Below, in pieces: positions 44,259-53,562 of a DNA stretch of 64,000 bases (positions are counted from its first letter, which is position 1; each line of letters begins with the position of its first letter). The DNA lies in assembly GCF_036689865.1 (NCBI RefSeq), contig NZ_JBAHUQ010000019.1:48083-112082 (forward strand), read 5' to 3'. Both the position numbers and the translations under genes were made by a program. Below the pieces are notes generated by a model. It saw only the letters and a list, made by a program, of their open reading frames with translations. It was not told the DNA's origin and ran no database searches. This DNA comes from Magnetococcus sp. PR-3. Its GTDB lineage: Bacteria > Pseudomonadota > Magnetococcia > Magnetococcales > Magnetococcaceae.

Positions 44259-45818
44259 ATGGCTATGGACCAACAAAGCACATTAAGCCCACAACATCTA
44301 ACCAAAATTCTTGAGCACGCCAAAGATGCCATTATCAGTGCCAATGCCGAGGGAGAAATCACCTATCTCAACCTTGCAGCCGAGCAGATGTTTGGTTGGC
44401 CTCGTGAGGCCATTATGGGACAGAATGTTAATATTCTCATGCCCATGCCCGACAGCCTCCATCATCAGCAATTCATCAGCCGTTTTCTAAATCATAAAGA
44501 TCAACGCATGTCCAATACAGGTCGAGAAGTCACGGCCATGCATAAGGACGGCAGTCGTTTTCCCATTGAGATCAGTTTAAGTGTTTTTGAGCAGGATGGG
44601 CACACCACCTTCACAGCCCTAATCCGTGACATTACCCAGCGCAAACAGCGCGAGGATCAACTGTTAATTGCCAAGCAACAAGCTGAAGTAGCCGTGCGGG
44701 CCAAGCGTGAGTTCCTCGCCATGATGAGCCATGAAATTCGTACCCCCATTAATGCCATTATGGGCATGCATGAGCTGATGCTTGAAGAACCCCTAGACCC
44801 CTTAAGCCAGGATTATCTCCATAGCGCACGCCAAGCCAGTAAAGGTTTATTGGCGATTGTGGATGATATGCTGACCCTCGCCGGCATGACGGGCTATCAA
44901 GACCTTGAACAGCCCTGTCATTTACACGAGCTTATCCATGAAATAACCGATCGCCATAAACCAGCCATGAAAGAAAAAGGGCTCTGTTTTACACTGAACG
45001 TTGCCCCCACTACCCCACACCGTGTCTTGGCCGATGCCTCCAAGGTTGGTCGTATGGTACACGCTTTACTGGATAATGCCGTCAAGTTCACCCACCAGGG
45101 GAAGGTTGAGGTCTTTCTGGCTCCGGCACCTTATCAAGGTGTGGAGTTGATTATTCAAGATAGCGGTATTGGTATTGACAGTGCGGAACAGCAAGCGATT
45201 TTCCACCCTTTTCATCAAGTGGATGGTTCTTTTACTCGTCAGCAAGGTGGCGCGGGTATGGGTTTGGCGATTGTACAGCGGTTGGTGCAACAGATGCAGG
45301 GCCATATTTTGGTGGAGAGCCAACCTGGTCAAGGCAGTCGATTTACCTTAACACTCCCCCTGTCCCCCCTTCCCTCGGAAGAAAAACAACCGACCACCAC
45401 GATACCCCTTGAAGAGCTACCGACCCGCACCATTTTATTAGCCGAAGATGCTGAGGAGAATATACGTCTGGTCAAAGCTTATCTGACCCCCTTGGGCCAT
45501 GACCTAACCGTCACTTACCATGGCAAACAGGCCTTGGAAATGGTTAAACAGAAACGCTTTGACCTGATCTTGATGGATATTCAAATGCCTATCATGGATG
45601 GATATGAAGCCACCCGGCAGATTAGACAGTGGGAAGAGGAGCAAAAACACCCTGCCACCCCCATTGTTGCACTCACCGCCAACGCCTTGGAAGAGGATGC
45701 CCAAAACAGCCTGAGCTCAGGGTGCGATGCCCACTTTACCAAACCCATTACCAAGGTACAGCTTATCCATATTATCAACCACTACAGCCGCGAAGCCAAC
45801 ACACCACAAACAGCCTAA
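44259..45818 (+). CDS. PAS-domain hybrid histidine kinase with C-terminal receiver
   Basis: 519 residues from the ATG at 44259 (MAMDQQSTL); the frame is open further up to an ATG at 44160, but that leader is not protein-like. No membrane segment, so cytosolic. PAS domain (about 15-140; LEHAKDAIISANAEGEITYL, MFGWPREAIMGQN, FPIEISLSVFE), HisKA with FLAMMSHEIRTPINAIMGM, HATPase_c with LLDNAVKFTHQG, IQDSGIGID and GGAGMGLAIVQRL, and a receiver domain with LLAEDAEEN and phospho-acceptor Asp in LILMDIQMPIMDGYEA. All catalytic elements are complete. The PAS sequence resembles FixL/Aer-type sensors of oxygen or redox state, but haem or FAD binding cannot be decided from sequence alone. Confidence 0.9.
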   Translation: MAMDQQSTLSPQHLTKILEHAKDAIISANAEGEITYLNLAAEQMFGWPREAIMGQNVNILMPMPDSLHHQQFISRFLNHKDQRMSNTGREVTAMHKDGSRFPIEISLSVFEQDGHTTFTALIRDITQRKQREDQLLIAKQQAEVAVRAKREFLAMMSHEIRTPINAIMGMHELMLEEPLDPLSQDYLHSARQASKGLLAIVDDMLTLAGMTGYQDLEQPCHLHELIHEITDRHKPAMKEKGLCFTLNVAPTTPHRVLADASKVGRMVHALLDNAVKFTHQGKVEVFLAPAPYQGVELIIQDSGIGIDSAEQQAIFHPFHQVDGSFTRQQGGAGMGLAIVQRLVQQMQGHILVESQPGQGSRFTLTLPLSPLPSEEKQPTTTIPLEELPTRTILLAEDAEENIRLVKAYLTPLGHDLTVTYHGKQALEMVKQKRFDLILMDIQMPIMDGYEATRQIRQWEEEQKHPATPIVALTANALEEDAQNSLSSGCDAHFTKPITKVQLIHIINHYSREANTPQTA

Positions 45819-45833
45819 CGGTACCCGACAGAC

Positions 45834-48551
45834 CTACATAACCACCAAGTTGCGCCCTTGGGTTTTGGCGGTGTAGAGTGCGGCATCAGCGCGCGCAACA
45901 AGACTTTTCTCTTTTTCACCCAGGTCGTACACCGCCACGCCAAAGCTGGCGGTTTTATGCCCCACAACAGGAAACTCATACGCTTCAATCGCACTGCGCA
46001 GTTTTTCTGCCAAGGCCAGCACCCCAGCATCACCTGTTTCCGGGGAGATCACCATAAACTCCTCGCCCCCCCAACGCCCCACCACATCGTTGCGGCGCAC
46101 CTGATCTCGTAAGATCCCACCAATATCCACCAACACGGCATCCCCAACCTGATGGCCATGGGTATCGTTAACCGATTTAAAGTGATCCAGATCCATAAGA
46201 ATAATGGAAAGCTGCCCTTTATAGCGGAAACAACGGGCGACCTCCTCCTTCAGCACTTCATCCAATTTAAGACGGTTGTACAACTGCGTCAGTTTATCGG
46301 TGATCGAGAGACGCTCAACATTTTTACGGTCGGTGATATCCTCTCGGATCGAGGCATAGCCCAGCATAGCCCCCTCATCATCATACCAAGGGAAAATCCG
46401 CACCTTCACCCAGAAGGACTCCCCATTTTTACGCCGGTTTAGCAGTTCACCCTGCCACTGTTGTCCAGACTGGATGGTATCCCACAACGTGTCATAGGCT
46501 GAGGCGCTCATTGAAGTATGGCGTAAAATACTGTGGTTCTGCCCAAGCAGCTCATGTTTGGTATAGCCGCAGATACGGCTGAACGCAGAAGAGACATAGA
46601 CGATGTTACCCTCTAAATCTGTACGCGTGATCAGCACATTCTCATCCAAGGTGTCCAACAACCTGGAGAGCTCCCGTTCATGGTGCCGAATGGGGGTAAT
46701 ATCCGACAGGGTCATCAAGGTGATATCCCCAACATGGCGTAGCCCAAACTGAACATCCCGTAAACGCCCACCCCGGCAGCGGATTCGGCTCTCATGCACC
46801 TTCTCATAAATAGAAGGATCTGAACCATCACTGTTCCAAACTTTTAACAACCCCTCCAACATCTCTGGCTCAGGTGCGGCCAAGTTCCACCAGTGCGCCT
46901 CACTTTGCAAATCTTCACTGGTATAACCAAACACTTCACTAAAAGCCGCATTGATACTAATACCGTTCACATCCCGCATGAGCATGGGAACGGGGGATGA
47001 CTCCACCACTTTGCTCAAGCGCTGCTCGCTCTCTTCCAACGCATGCCGGGTTCGATCCCAGTAGGTTTGTCCCCGCAGATTTTTTATGCCCAGTGATAGG
47101 TTCGCCGCAAGCTCAGAGAGCAGAGAAGCCTCTTCGGCCGCAAAGGCCCCCATATCCTGCGAATAGACAGTCAGGGCACCAAAACATCCCTCTTTTCCAC
47201 ATAGAGGAAATGCAGCACAGGTCACAAACTGCTGTGTTTTGGCTTGATCTTGCCAGGGTTTAAAGCGGGGATCTGTCGAGGTATCTTCAATAATGACCGG
47301 GCGGTTCTCACGGATGGCACTACCCACGGGGCCACGCCCCAATGCGGAGTCATCCCAATAGACTTCCAGGCGATCCATATAAGCCTTTTGGAACCCTTGA
47401 TAGGCAACGGGTCGTACTTTTTTTTCAATGCCTCGGTCTGCCATACCGACCCAGGCCAAAGCATAGCCCCCCTGCTCGGTAATGATCTTACACACCTGAT
47501 CCAACAGAGCTTGCTCTTCGGTTGATTGGGAGATCACCATTTGGCACTGACTAAGCACCCGATAGTGGCGATTTAAAATCTCCATCTGTACACGGTTCGC
47601 CTCAAGAGCCTCTTGTACCAACTTGATATTGGTAATGTTCTCATGGCTAATCACAACCCGAATCGCTCCAGGCCACTGCACACGGTGCACCCGCATGTTG
47701 TACCAGCGACGCGCTTTTAGGTTGGCGCACTCATAATCAAAGACAAAACTCTCGCGCTCTCCTAAAAGAACTTGCCGAATACCGGTCTCGGCCTTTTCTT
47801 CACACTGTTCACCAGCCAGGGTACTTTGACAATATTGGAAATAGCTTTTGTCCAGGTAGGTGTCAGGCGGGGCGTGATCATTTTGAAATTGGTTCTGCTT
47901 CCACGCCTTATTGGCCTTCACAATACAGCCTTCTTCATCCAGGATCACCATTTGGGTATCACTGGCGTTAAGGATACTGTCGGTAAAGGAGATAGAGTTT
48001 TGAAGATCCTGGGTACGCCGTGAAATCTCTTTTTCCATGGGCTTTAACGTCCAACGGAACAGCACATACCACAGGATTGAACCCGTCAACAGCACCATTA
48101 AAATAGAGAACACCATCAACCGTTGTTGCAGCGCTGCCAGAGCCCCCAACATACTTTGGCGGTGGTAGGCCAGCTGCAAGATCAACCCATTTTCATCAAA
48201 CAGAACTTTTTTCTCACCCATAAGGGCATTGGCATCATGGGTACTATGCTGTTGTTTATAGAGTTGACGGCCATTGAGAAAATGGGCCTTTAGCAATGAG
48301 ATATCCGGGTGTTTTTGGTGCCAACGGTCCAGAAGCTGGGTGGCTTCCACATAATCATGGCGCAGCATGGCATCGGTCAGAAAATCTCCAATCAACTCCA
48401 ACTCAGATTGAACCCGCTGAAGCTCATTTTCACTCAGATGGTCTTTTTGCTCTTGATAAATAAAATAGGAAAACGACCCCACAACCAGGGACAACACCAA
48501 AATAATGGTGCTGAATAATGAGCGCTGTTTGGTATTAAAGGAGGCGCGCAT
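45834..48551 (-). CDS. membrane diguanylate cyclase with PAS-GAF-PAS-PAS-GGDEF architecture
   Basis: 905 residues. Two transmembrane helices (about 12-32 and 145-167) flank a periplasmic sensor of about 110 residues. The cytoplasmic part has a PAS (about 185-310, LDEEGCIVKANKAWKQN), a GAF (about 335-490), two further PAS domains (about 500-740, e.g. ISINAAFSEVFGYTSEDL and VYVSSAFSRICGYTKHELLG) and the cyclase domain. The active-site loop is GGEEF (828-832), with the inhibitory I-site RRND five residues before it, so an active, product-inhibited c-di-GMP synthase is expected. It starts inside the stop codon of the PhnD-like gene, so the two are coupled and the binding protein probably signals to the periplasmic sensor. 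Confidence 0.93.
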   Translation of the reverse strand: MRASFNTKQRSLFSTIILVLSLVVGSFSYFIYQEQKDHLSENELQRVQSELELIGDFLTDAMLRHDYVEATQLLDRWHQKHPDISLLKAHFLNGRQLYKQQHSTHDANALMGEKKVLFDENGLILQLAYHRQSMLGALAALQQRLMVFSILMVLLTGSILWYVLFRWTLKPMEKEISRRTQDLQNSISFTDSILNASDTQMVILDEEGCIVKANKAWKQNQFQNDHAPPDTYLDKSYFQYCQSTLAGEQCEEKAETGIRQVLLGERESFVFDYECANLKARRWYNMRVHRVQWPGAIRVVISHENITNIKLVQEALEANRVQMEILNRHYRVLSQCQMVISQSTEEQALLDQVCKIITEQGGYALAWVGMADRGIEKKVRPVAYQGFQKAYMDRLEVYWDDSALGRGPVGSAIRENRPVIIEDTSTDPRFKPWQDQAKTQQFVTCAAFPLCGKEGCFGALTVYSQDMGAFAAEEASLLSELAANLSLGIKNLRGQTYWDRTRHALEESEQRLSKVVESSPVPMLMRDVNGISINAAFSEVFGYTSEDLQSEAHWWNLAAPEPEMLEGLLKVWNSDGSDPSIYEKVHESRIRCRGGRLRDVQFGLRHVGDITLMTLSDITPIRHHERELSRLLDTLDENVLITRTDLEGNIVYVSSAFSRICGYTKHELLGQNHSILRHTSMSASAYDTLWDTIQSGQQWQGELLNRRKNGESFWVKVRIFPWYDDEGAMLGYASIREDITDRKNVERLSITDKLTQLYNRLKLDEVLKEEVARCFRYKGQLSIILMDLDHFKSVNDTHGHQVGDAVLVDIGGILRDQVRRNDVVGRWGGEEFMVISPETGDAGVLALAEKLRSAIEAYEFPVVGHKTASFGVAVYDLGEKEKSLVARADAALYTAKTQGRNLVVM

Positions 48552-49408
48552 CAGGGTTCTTTAAGGGCAGGAAGAACCTGATCAAGAATTTTACGGTGCA
48601 AATCATAATCCGTATCCTTAACAGGAACAAAAGCCGACAGTTTACGGTTGATGCTTTTTAGCACCTCTCCACCTTTTTCAGTGGTATGCAAGGTTTGCAG
48701 AGCATCCCGTATACGCTGTTGCAACCCCTTAGACATGGTTGAACGGGCGACAAAAACATGGGTGGAGAGCATGGGGGAGTGTGCCAGTAGACGGATATCT
48801 AGGTGCATATGTTCACGGAACACCTCCTCAGCCACCGCACCAGCATCAAACACCCCAAACTGCACACCGTGGAGAACATTTTCATGATTACGCAAATGTT
48901 TATGCAAACCAAGCTGTGCTAACCCAACCCCACGTTGCATCATCATATACAAAGGCACCTGGGTACTTAGGGTGGAGTTAATATTACCGAAGGCCACCTT
49001 CTTACCCTTAAGCTGCTTTAAACTGGAGATATCACTGTTATTGGCTGTAAAGATTACCGCTCTAAAATAGGGACTGCCCTCAAAGGCGTAACGGGCTAAC
49101 AATGGCTTTTTGCCATAGGTATCGCCAATGGTGACATAGGGGCTACCCCCTAAAAAAGCAATATCCAGTTCATCCCTACCTGTACGTTCAATATGCTCTT
49201 GGTAGTTACGAGCAATCTCCAGTCGGACAGGCTGGCCCAACTGCTCACCAAGATAGCGTGCCAGGGGGGTATACTTTTCTAAAAGATTTTTGGCGCTGAG
49301 ATAAGGCATAAAGCCTAATGTCAGAGTTTTTGGATCCTGCGCATGCACGGGTGAAACCAGGAACATTAGCAGCACAGCATAAACAGCAGGTTTCCAGAAC
49401 TTGGTCAT
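48551..49408 (-). CDS. PhnD-like periplasmic binding protein coupled to a diguanylate cyclase
   Basis: 285 residues with a signal peptide (cleaved after VHA, about residue 23). The mature part opens TLTLGFMPYLSAKNLLEKYT and continues ARYLGEQLGQPVRLEIARNY, DIAFLGGSPYVTIGDTYG, and VAFGNINSTLSTQVPLYMM, all typical of the phosphate/phosphite/phosphonate-binding PhnD family. No transporter genes are present. Its stop overlaps the start of the membrane GGDEF protein (ATGA), which suggests a sensing, not uptake, role: a loaded binding protein could dock on the cyclase periplasmic domain. The ligand cannot be inferred with certainty. Confidence 0.85.
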   Translation of the reverse strand: MTKFWKPAVYAVLLMFLVSPVHAQDPKTLTLGFMPYLSAKNLLEKYTPLARYLGEQLGQPVRLEIARNYQEHIERTGRDELDIAFLGGSPYVTIGDTYGKKPLLARYAFEGSPYFRAVIFTANNSDISSLKQLKGKKVAFGNINSTLSTQVPLYMMMQRGVGLAQLGLHKHLRNHENVLHGVQFGVFDAGAVAEEVFREHMHLDIRLLAHSPMLSTHVFVARSTMSKGLQQRIRDALQTLHTTEKGGEVLKSINRKLSAFVPVKDTDYDLHRKILDQVLPALKEP

Positions 49409-49512
49409 GATAGCCTCATTACATAAACATGCGAATTATGACACTCTACACCAAATATCCTGTTGTTTCAGCACTCTTTTTTTATCTTCCAAAGGTCCAT
49501 AGATCGATATTA

Positions 49513-50052
49513 TTAAAATGATGATCCCGGCTGCTGAAGAAATGCCTGTTCTTCAGCACTACTTGCCCGCCCTAAAAGCGCATTACGGTGAGGGAAACGA
49601 CCAAAGCGTGCAATGATATCATGATGCTGCTGGGCAAATGAGAAAGTACGAGGATTTTCAACCGTAGCAAATAGAATAAGGCCCTGTTTTTGTATAAGTA
49701 AAGACTCACTATGCATATAAGGCATATAGATAAATGTACGCTGCGCATGGGGGAAGCTATCCGCAATCCCCTCATGAATGGCTTGCTGAGCCAAAAAAAG
49801 CGCAAGGGCATCGTAAGCAAAGGATTGCGGCGAACCTCGAAACATATTTCGAGAAAACTGATCCAGTAGAATAATTTGTGCCAACCACCCTGCAGGTTGA
49901 TCCCGCCAAGCCACGAGCTCCCCTGCTACCAGTTGCTCATGAGCGGGCATAAAGTCTGTCACAATCTGTTGATCCAACGGCTCTGATTTTCGGAACCAAT
50001 CTACAGGCTTTAGCGTTTCAAACCAAAAGGTAAGTATATCCTCAGCTCGCAT
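49513..50052 (-). CDS. DUF924 family protein
   Basis: 179 residues from the ATG at 50052, which has GGAG seven bases upstream; an ATG four codons earlier is also in frame. The sequence AEDILTFWFETLKPVDWFRK, AQIILLDQFSRNMFRGSPQS, FAYDALAL and TFIYMPYMHSESL is characteristic of DUF924, a widespread soluble all-helical protein of TPR-like shape. The biochemical function is not known to me. It stands alone, with about 100 bp downstream to the PhnD-like gene and 500 bp of gene-free sequence upstream. Confidence 0.9.
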   Translation of the reverse strand: MRAEDILTFWFETLKPVDWFRKSEPLDQQIVTDFMPAHEQLVAGELVAWRDQPAGWLAQIILLDQFSRNMFRGSPQSFAYDALALFLAQQAIHEGIADSFPHAQRTFIYMPYMHSESLLIQKQGLILFATVENPRTFSFAQQHHDIIARFGRFPHRNALLGRASSAEEQAFLQQPGSSF

Positions 50053-50064
50053 AACCCTCTCCAT

Positions 50065-50582
50065 CTGCTATCTGGTCTGTAATGAGTTTTAGAGCCCTAA
50101 CAGCCGCCAGGGTTGCACCGCCCCTTTGCAATCCCCCACTTATTCCCCCCTGTTTTGACTGAAACGGGGCACCCTAAGCAAAAAAGAGAGAATGATATCC
50201 CGATGCACCGAGCTACTTCGTTGCATCGGGGTGCGGTATCGTTGCTGCTGCAGGCCCCTTCTTACCGGATTAAGCGCGGAACCCTTAATTGAGCTACTGA
50301 CTTAAAATCTTCATGTTCATAGCTTCTGTAGCGACACGACCCTATTTGCTGGGAAAAAAGGGTGCGAACACAAGCATCTTGCCTGGTTTATCGGAAAAAA
50401 CCTCCCTTACCTTACAGACAATCTACCGCCAAACAACACGTTTACCCATTAACCTTCAACACCTTACCACAAGAAGGACAGTTGGCGTGGAGTTTGCGCT
50501 TTTATCTTTGGGCCCAGCCTGCCTGTTACCTAAGGGCAGTATAAAGGTCCTCGATTGCCCCCTTTTTAAGAGGTAAAGGCCG
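50065..50582. other. gene-free stretch with one hairpin
   Basis: I see no convincing gene; an 87-codon plus-strand frame lacks a ribosome-binding site and protein-like composition. CCCGATGCA (50199-50207) pairs with TGCATCGGG (50222-50230) in a 9-bp stem. The region must contain the promoters of the DUF924 gene and of the TolC-like gene, which diverge. Confidence 0.5.
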
Positions 50583-52259
50583 ATGATGCGCCGACAAAAA
50601 ACATGGAACCGCCCCCTACTGGTCCTAATCGGGCTGCTGCTTTTAATGGTTGGTTGCAGCAGCCAGACCAAAGATCTCAATCCTCAGGAGATCGCTCAAA
50701 GGGCACGTTCAGACCATAAGTTTGTCCAAGCACAAAGAGATCACCGCCCCACCTCCGTCACGCTCTATGGGGCGATGGCCAAGGCTGTACAAGCCAACCA
50801 AGCGCTGCGTATTCAAGCCTACGAGACATCTTTGGCTCTACAGCAAAAAGCGCTAACCCGGCAGGCCATGCTACCTCAGCTATTGCTTGATGCAGGCTAT
50901 AACAGCCGAGATAATGATCCTTCAAGCTACAATGAAGGGGCCTCTGCGGCATCCATATCTCGTGAAAAATCCACCTTCCAGGGGGATATTACCCTGGCAT
51001 GGAATGCTTTGGACTTTGGCCTGAGCTATTTAGAGACCAAACAGCAGGCCAATACGCTATTCATTAAACGTCAACAACGTCGTAAAGCGGTACAGAACCT
51101 TTTAGAAGAGGTTCGTGAAGCCTACTGGAATGCCGTGCTGGCCGACCGTCTGTTGCCCCATGTCACCAGCACCATTCAAGCCCTTAATCAACAGCTACTT
51201 TTGTTGCAACAGGCCGAACGCCAAGGTGAAGCCCCGCCAGTACAGCTATTAAAAAAACAACGGGCACTGTTGGACCATTTAGAACAGTTAAATGCCAGCC
51301 ATAATGAGCTGGCTCGAGCCAAACTGGCACTGGCCAACCTTATGCACTTGGCACCCGGCACGCCTTATCAAACCCGCATTCACAATGGTGAGTTTTTAGA
51401 TGGTTCTGTTGTCCGCTTACCCGCTGAGGTGTTAGAGGCCTTTGCCCTGGCCAACCGCCCAGAGCTACGGGAAGATGATTACCGCCAACGCATCAATAAC
51501 CTGGAAGTGCGTAAAGCCATGGTTAAGATGCTGCCGGGCATTCAGTTGACGGCAGGAGGCCACCACGATAGCAACCGCTATTTGATCAATAATTCCTGGT
51601 TAGATGCTGGCTTGAACTTATCCTGGAACATGCTGACCTGGGGGCATGATGGCCACCCGATCACCATCGCTCAAATGGAGCGTGAACTGGCTGATGCCCA
51701 ACATCTCACACGCGCGGTAACCATATTGGCGCAACTTCATATGTCGCTAGACGGCTTTTTAGCTGCCACAGCAGATTATGATGTCACCCAACAGATCCAT
51801 CAGGTTATGCAACGCATGGCCAACCATTTAACGGTACAGCGTAAAAGCTATAAACTCAGTAGCTATGAAGAGCTGATTTCCCGCGCACAGACCGTCACAT
51901 CTGCCCACCGATTGGGACGAACCTTTACCCAGTCTCAAGCAAGCATGGGACGCATTTACCGCTCACTGGGGGTAGATTTACTGCCGAAAAACTGGGAACA
52001 GGCCATCACTCATGAAAACCGCTTAGCGGCCTTCATTGATCAGGGGCACCGAGCTGGACGCTATAACCTGCACCGTTTAGCCAGCCAACAACGTATGGTT
52101 GCCGCCCGGCCACCCGCACAAATCAAGGTACCCATCCGCCGCTCCCCTATCCCCAAAGCAGCACGAACAACAGCTGGGCAAGCTGTTGTGATTGATCCAA
52201 ACGCCTTTTTACACGGGCCGTCTACATCAAGCGTTTTTGATGGCACAGCCATCCCCTGA
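50583..52259 (+). CDS. TolC-family outer membrane lipoprotein, probable type I secretion channel
   Basis: 558 residues. Basic N-terminus, hydrophobic stretch and a lipobox LMVGC with Cys25, so probably an outer-membrane lipoprotein. The rest has two OEP repeats with long coiled-coil helices (ALRIQAYETSLALQQKALTR, LEEVREAYWNAVLADRLL, and ALANRPELREDDYRQRINNL) and the beta-barrel segment AWNALDFGLSYLETKQQAN and its second-half counterpart LSWNMLTWGHDGHPITIAQM. TolC-type proteins form the trimeric outer-membrane exit duct. The likely partners, two ABC half-transporters and an HlyD-type adaptor, start 4.1 kb downstream on the same strand. The C-terminal 80 residues are basic and Pro-rich and are not part of the channel fold. 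Confidence 0.9.
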   Translation: MMRRQKTWNRPLLVLIGLLLLMVGCSSQTKDLNPQEIAQRARSDHKFVQAQRDHRPTSVTLYGAMAKAVQANQALRIQAYETSLALQQKALTRQAMLPQLLLDAGYNSRDNDPSSYNEGASAASISREKSTFQGDITLAWNALDFGLSYLETKQQANTLFIKRQQRRKAVQNLLEEVREAYWNAVLADRLLPHVTSTIQALNQQLLLLQQAERQGEAPPVQLLKKQRALLDHLEQLNASHNELARAKLALANLMHLAPGTPYQTRIHNGEFLDGSVVRLPAEVLEAFALANRPELREDDYRQRINNLEVRKAMVKMLPGIQLTAGGHHDSNRYLINNSWLDAGLNLSWNMLTWGHDGHPITIAQMERELADAQHLTRAVTILAQLHMSLDGFLAATADYDVTQQIHQVMQRMANHLTVQRKSYKLSSYEELISRAQTVTSAHRLGRTFTQSQASMGRIYRSLGVDLLPKNWEQAITHENRLAAFIDQGHRAGRYNLHRLASQQRMVAARPPAQIKVPIRRSPIPKAARTTAGQAVVIDPNAFLHGPSTSSVFDGTAIP

Positions 52260-52297
52260 GAGGACCTTTCATACACACCTTTTCAGCCATGACACAT

Positions 52298-52325
52298 CTT
52301 GGAACAGGCTCACCCCTGTTCCGAG
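52298..52325 (+). terminator. hairpin after the TolC-like gene
   Basis: CTTGGAACAGG (52298-52308) pairs with CCTGTTCCGAG (52315-52325; one G-T pair) around a short loop, 38 bases after the stop. There is no T-tract after it. Confidence 0.55.
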
Positions 52326-53035
52326 AAGATGTCGGCTAAAAGAGAGCAGGTAAAGACCTTACGGGGCATAGCCCAACCATGGTGTGGTCAAGTCGCTGAA
52401 CACAGCTCCCGACTCAACCCTTATGCAGGGGGATCACCAGCTTTAACTGAGGGGGGGGGAGTGGCACGGTGTACACCAGAATTCACGAACAGAAGATCCC
52501 ATCGCTCAAAGTGAACGACAAACATGGCCACCACCTCACGGCTAAGCCACACCAGAAGTGCCGCATGGTAACGCTGTAACGTAGGCTAAAACGGTGGAAA
52601 CCAATGTTTGTAGAAGAAACAGTCAACAGGCGCGCACCGCTTACACCCTGTACAGACCGGTACGCTCAGGCTACCGCATCATGTTTTATAGCTGGCGCAA
52701 TCTGTATAGAATAGACAGAACATGTTGCCTGGGCAGACCAACCCAGCTCATAACACCGCAGCATCTTCCAACAGCCACCCTACCCGCTTTTTGAAAAAGG
52801 CATGCCCAGCCTGGATGATCCCACCCCTACCCATGTTTATACCCGCATCATGATCTGTTAAAGACAAGACACCCCTCTCTTTACCCAGCATGCTGAATCA
52901 ACATGTGATGCGTTCTTCCAAGGCAAGCGCCGCCTCAGTTTAACCTTGAAGAGGTGCCCGCATAGAGGACTGTCATCTGTTTGGGTAATCTGATGTGGGG
53001 TCGCTGTGGCTAGCGCTGCGGCTCTGTTTACACGC
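52326..53035. other. gene-free stretch of about 700 bp
   Basis: Several short frames occur on both strands (up to 84 codons) but none has a ribosome-binding site with a protein-like translation. I see no RNA gene or repeat here. Confidence 0.5.
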
Positions 53036-53359
53036 TTAAGCTGTTCTTTGGGTATATCGCTGATAACCATAGAGACGGTTGATATAAAAGACCCGTTCCG
53101 CATCCTTGGCACTACAGGCCTCTGAAAGTGCCCTTTGTACAGCCATGAGCTCCTGCGTCACGACACAGTCTGGAAAGGTGCATACTTCACACTTCTGCTC
53201 CACCAGATTTTGAGTACAACTGGTATCAGGCAATTGTGCGTTTAATGTATGCAGGATATCTAAACAGGAAGAACGACCTGCGGCCTCCAAAGAGAGTTCA
53301 TACAAAGCGTGGCGCATCAAACGAATAATGGATGCTTCTTTCATGCAGATTTTAGACAT
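53036..53359 (-). CDS. hypothetical small protein with a cysteine cluster
   Basis: 107 residues from the ATG at 53359, behind GGAGGTCGTC, a strong ribosome-binding site; a longer frame to 53407 is less likely. It begins MSKICMKEASIIRLMRHALY and is mostly helical. Cys residues at about 32, 47, 56, 59 and 64 include CEVCTFPDC (56-64), a pattern that could bind a metal or Fe-S cluster. The C-terminal part (LSEACSAKDAERVFYINRLY) is helical. I do not recognise the family. A 38-base perfect palindrome lies about 105 bp upstream of the start and could be its operator. Confidence 0.65.
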   Translation of the reverse strand: MSKICMKEASIIRLMRHALYELSLEAAGRSSCLDILHTLNAQLPDTSCTQNLVEQKCEVCTFPDCVVTQELMAVQRALSEACSAKDAERVFYINRLYGYQRYTQRTA

Positions 53360-53463
53360 GACGACCTCCATGATCGTCTGACAACGGCCGCTCTGTCCTC
53401 TATGCACAGCGTACGTTTACCTCTAACAGGGCCAACCGTACCCGCCCAGGCACCGCACACCCC

Positions 53464-53501
53464 ACACCCATTACTACGTATTAATACGTAGTAATGGGTG
53501 T
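53464..53501. repeat. 38-base perfect palindrome
   Basis: ACACCCATTACTACGTATT (53464-53482) is the exact reverse complement of 53483-53501, with no spacer. The flanking bases do not pair. It lies between the 3' end of the helicase gene and the 5' end of the small Cys protein gene, both on the minus strand. No T-tract adjoins, so it could be a symmetric operator or an extrudable cruciform instead of a terminator. Confidence 0.7.
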
Positions 53502-53562
53502 AAATATACGCATTTTATGGTTGAGATCAAGGAAAATCCCCTTTAGACCAACCCACGTGTCG

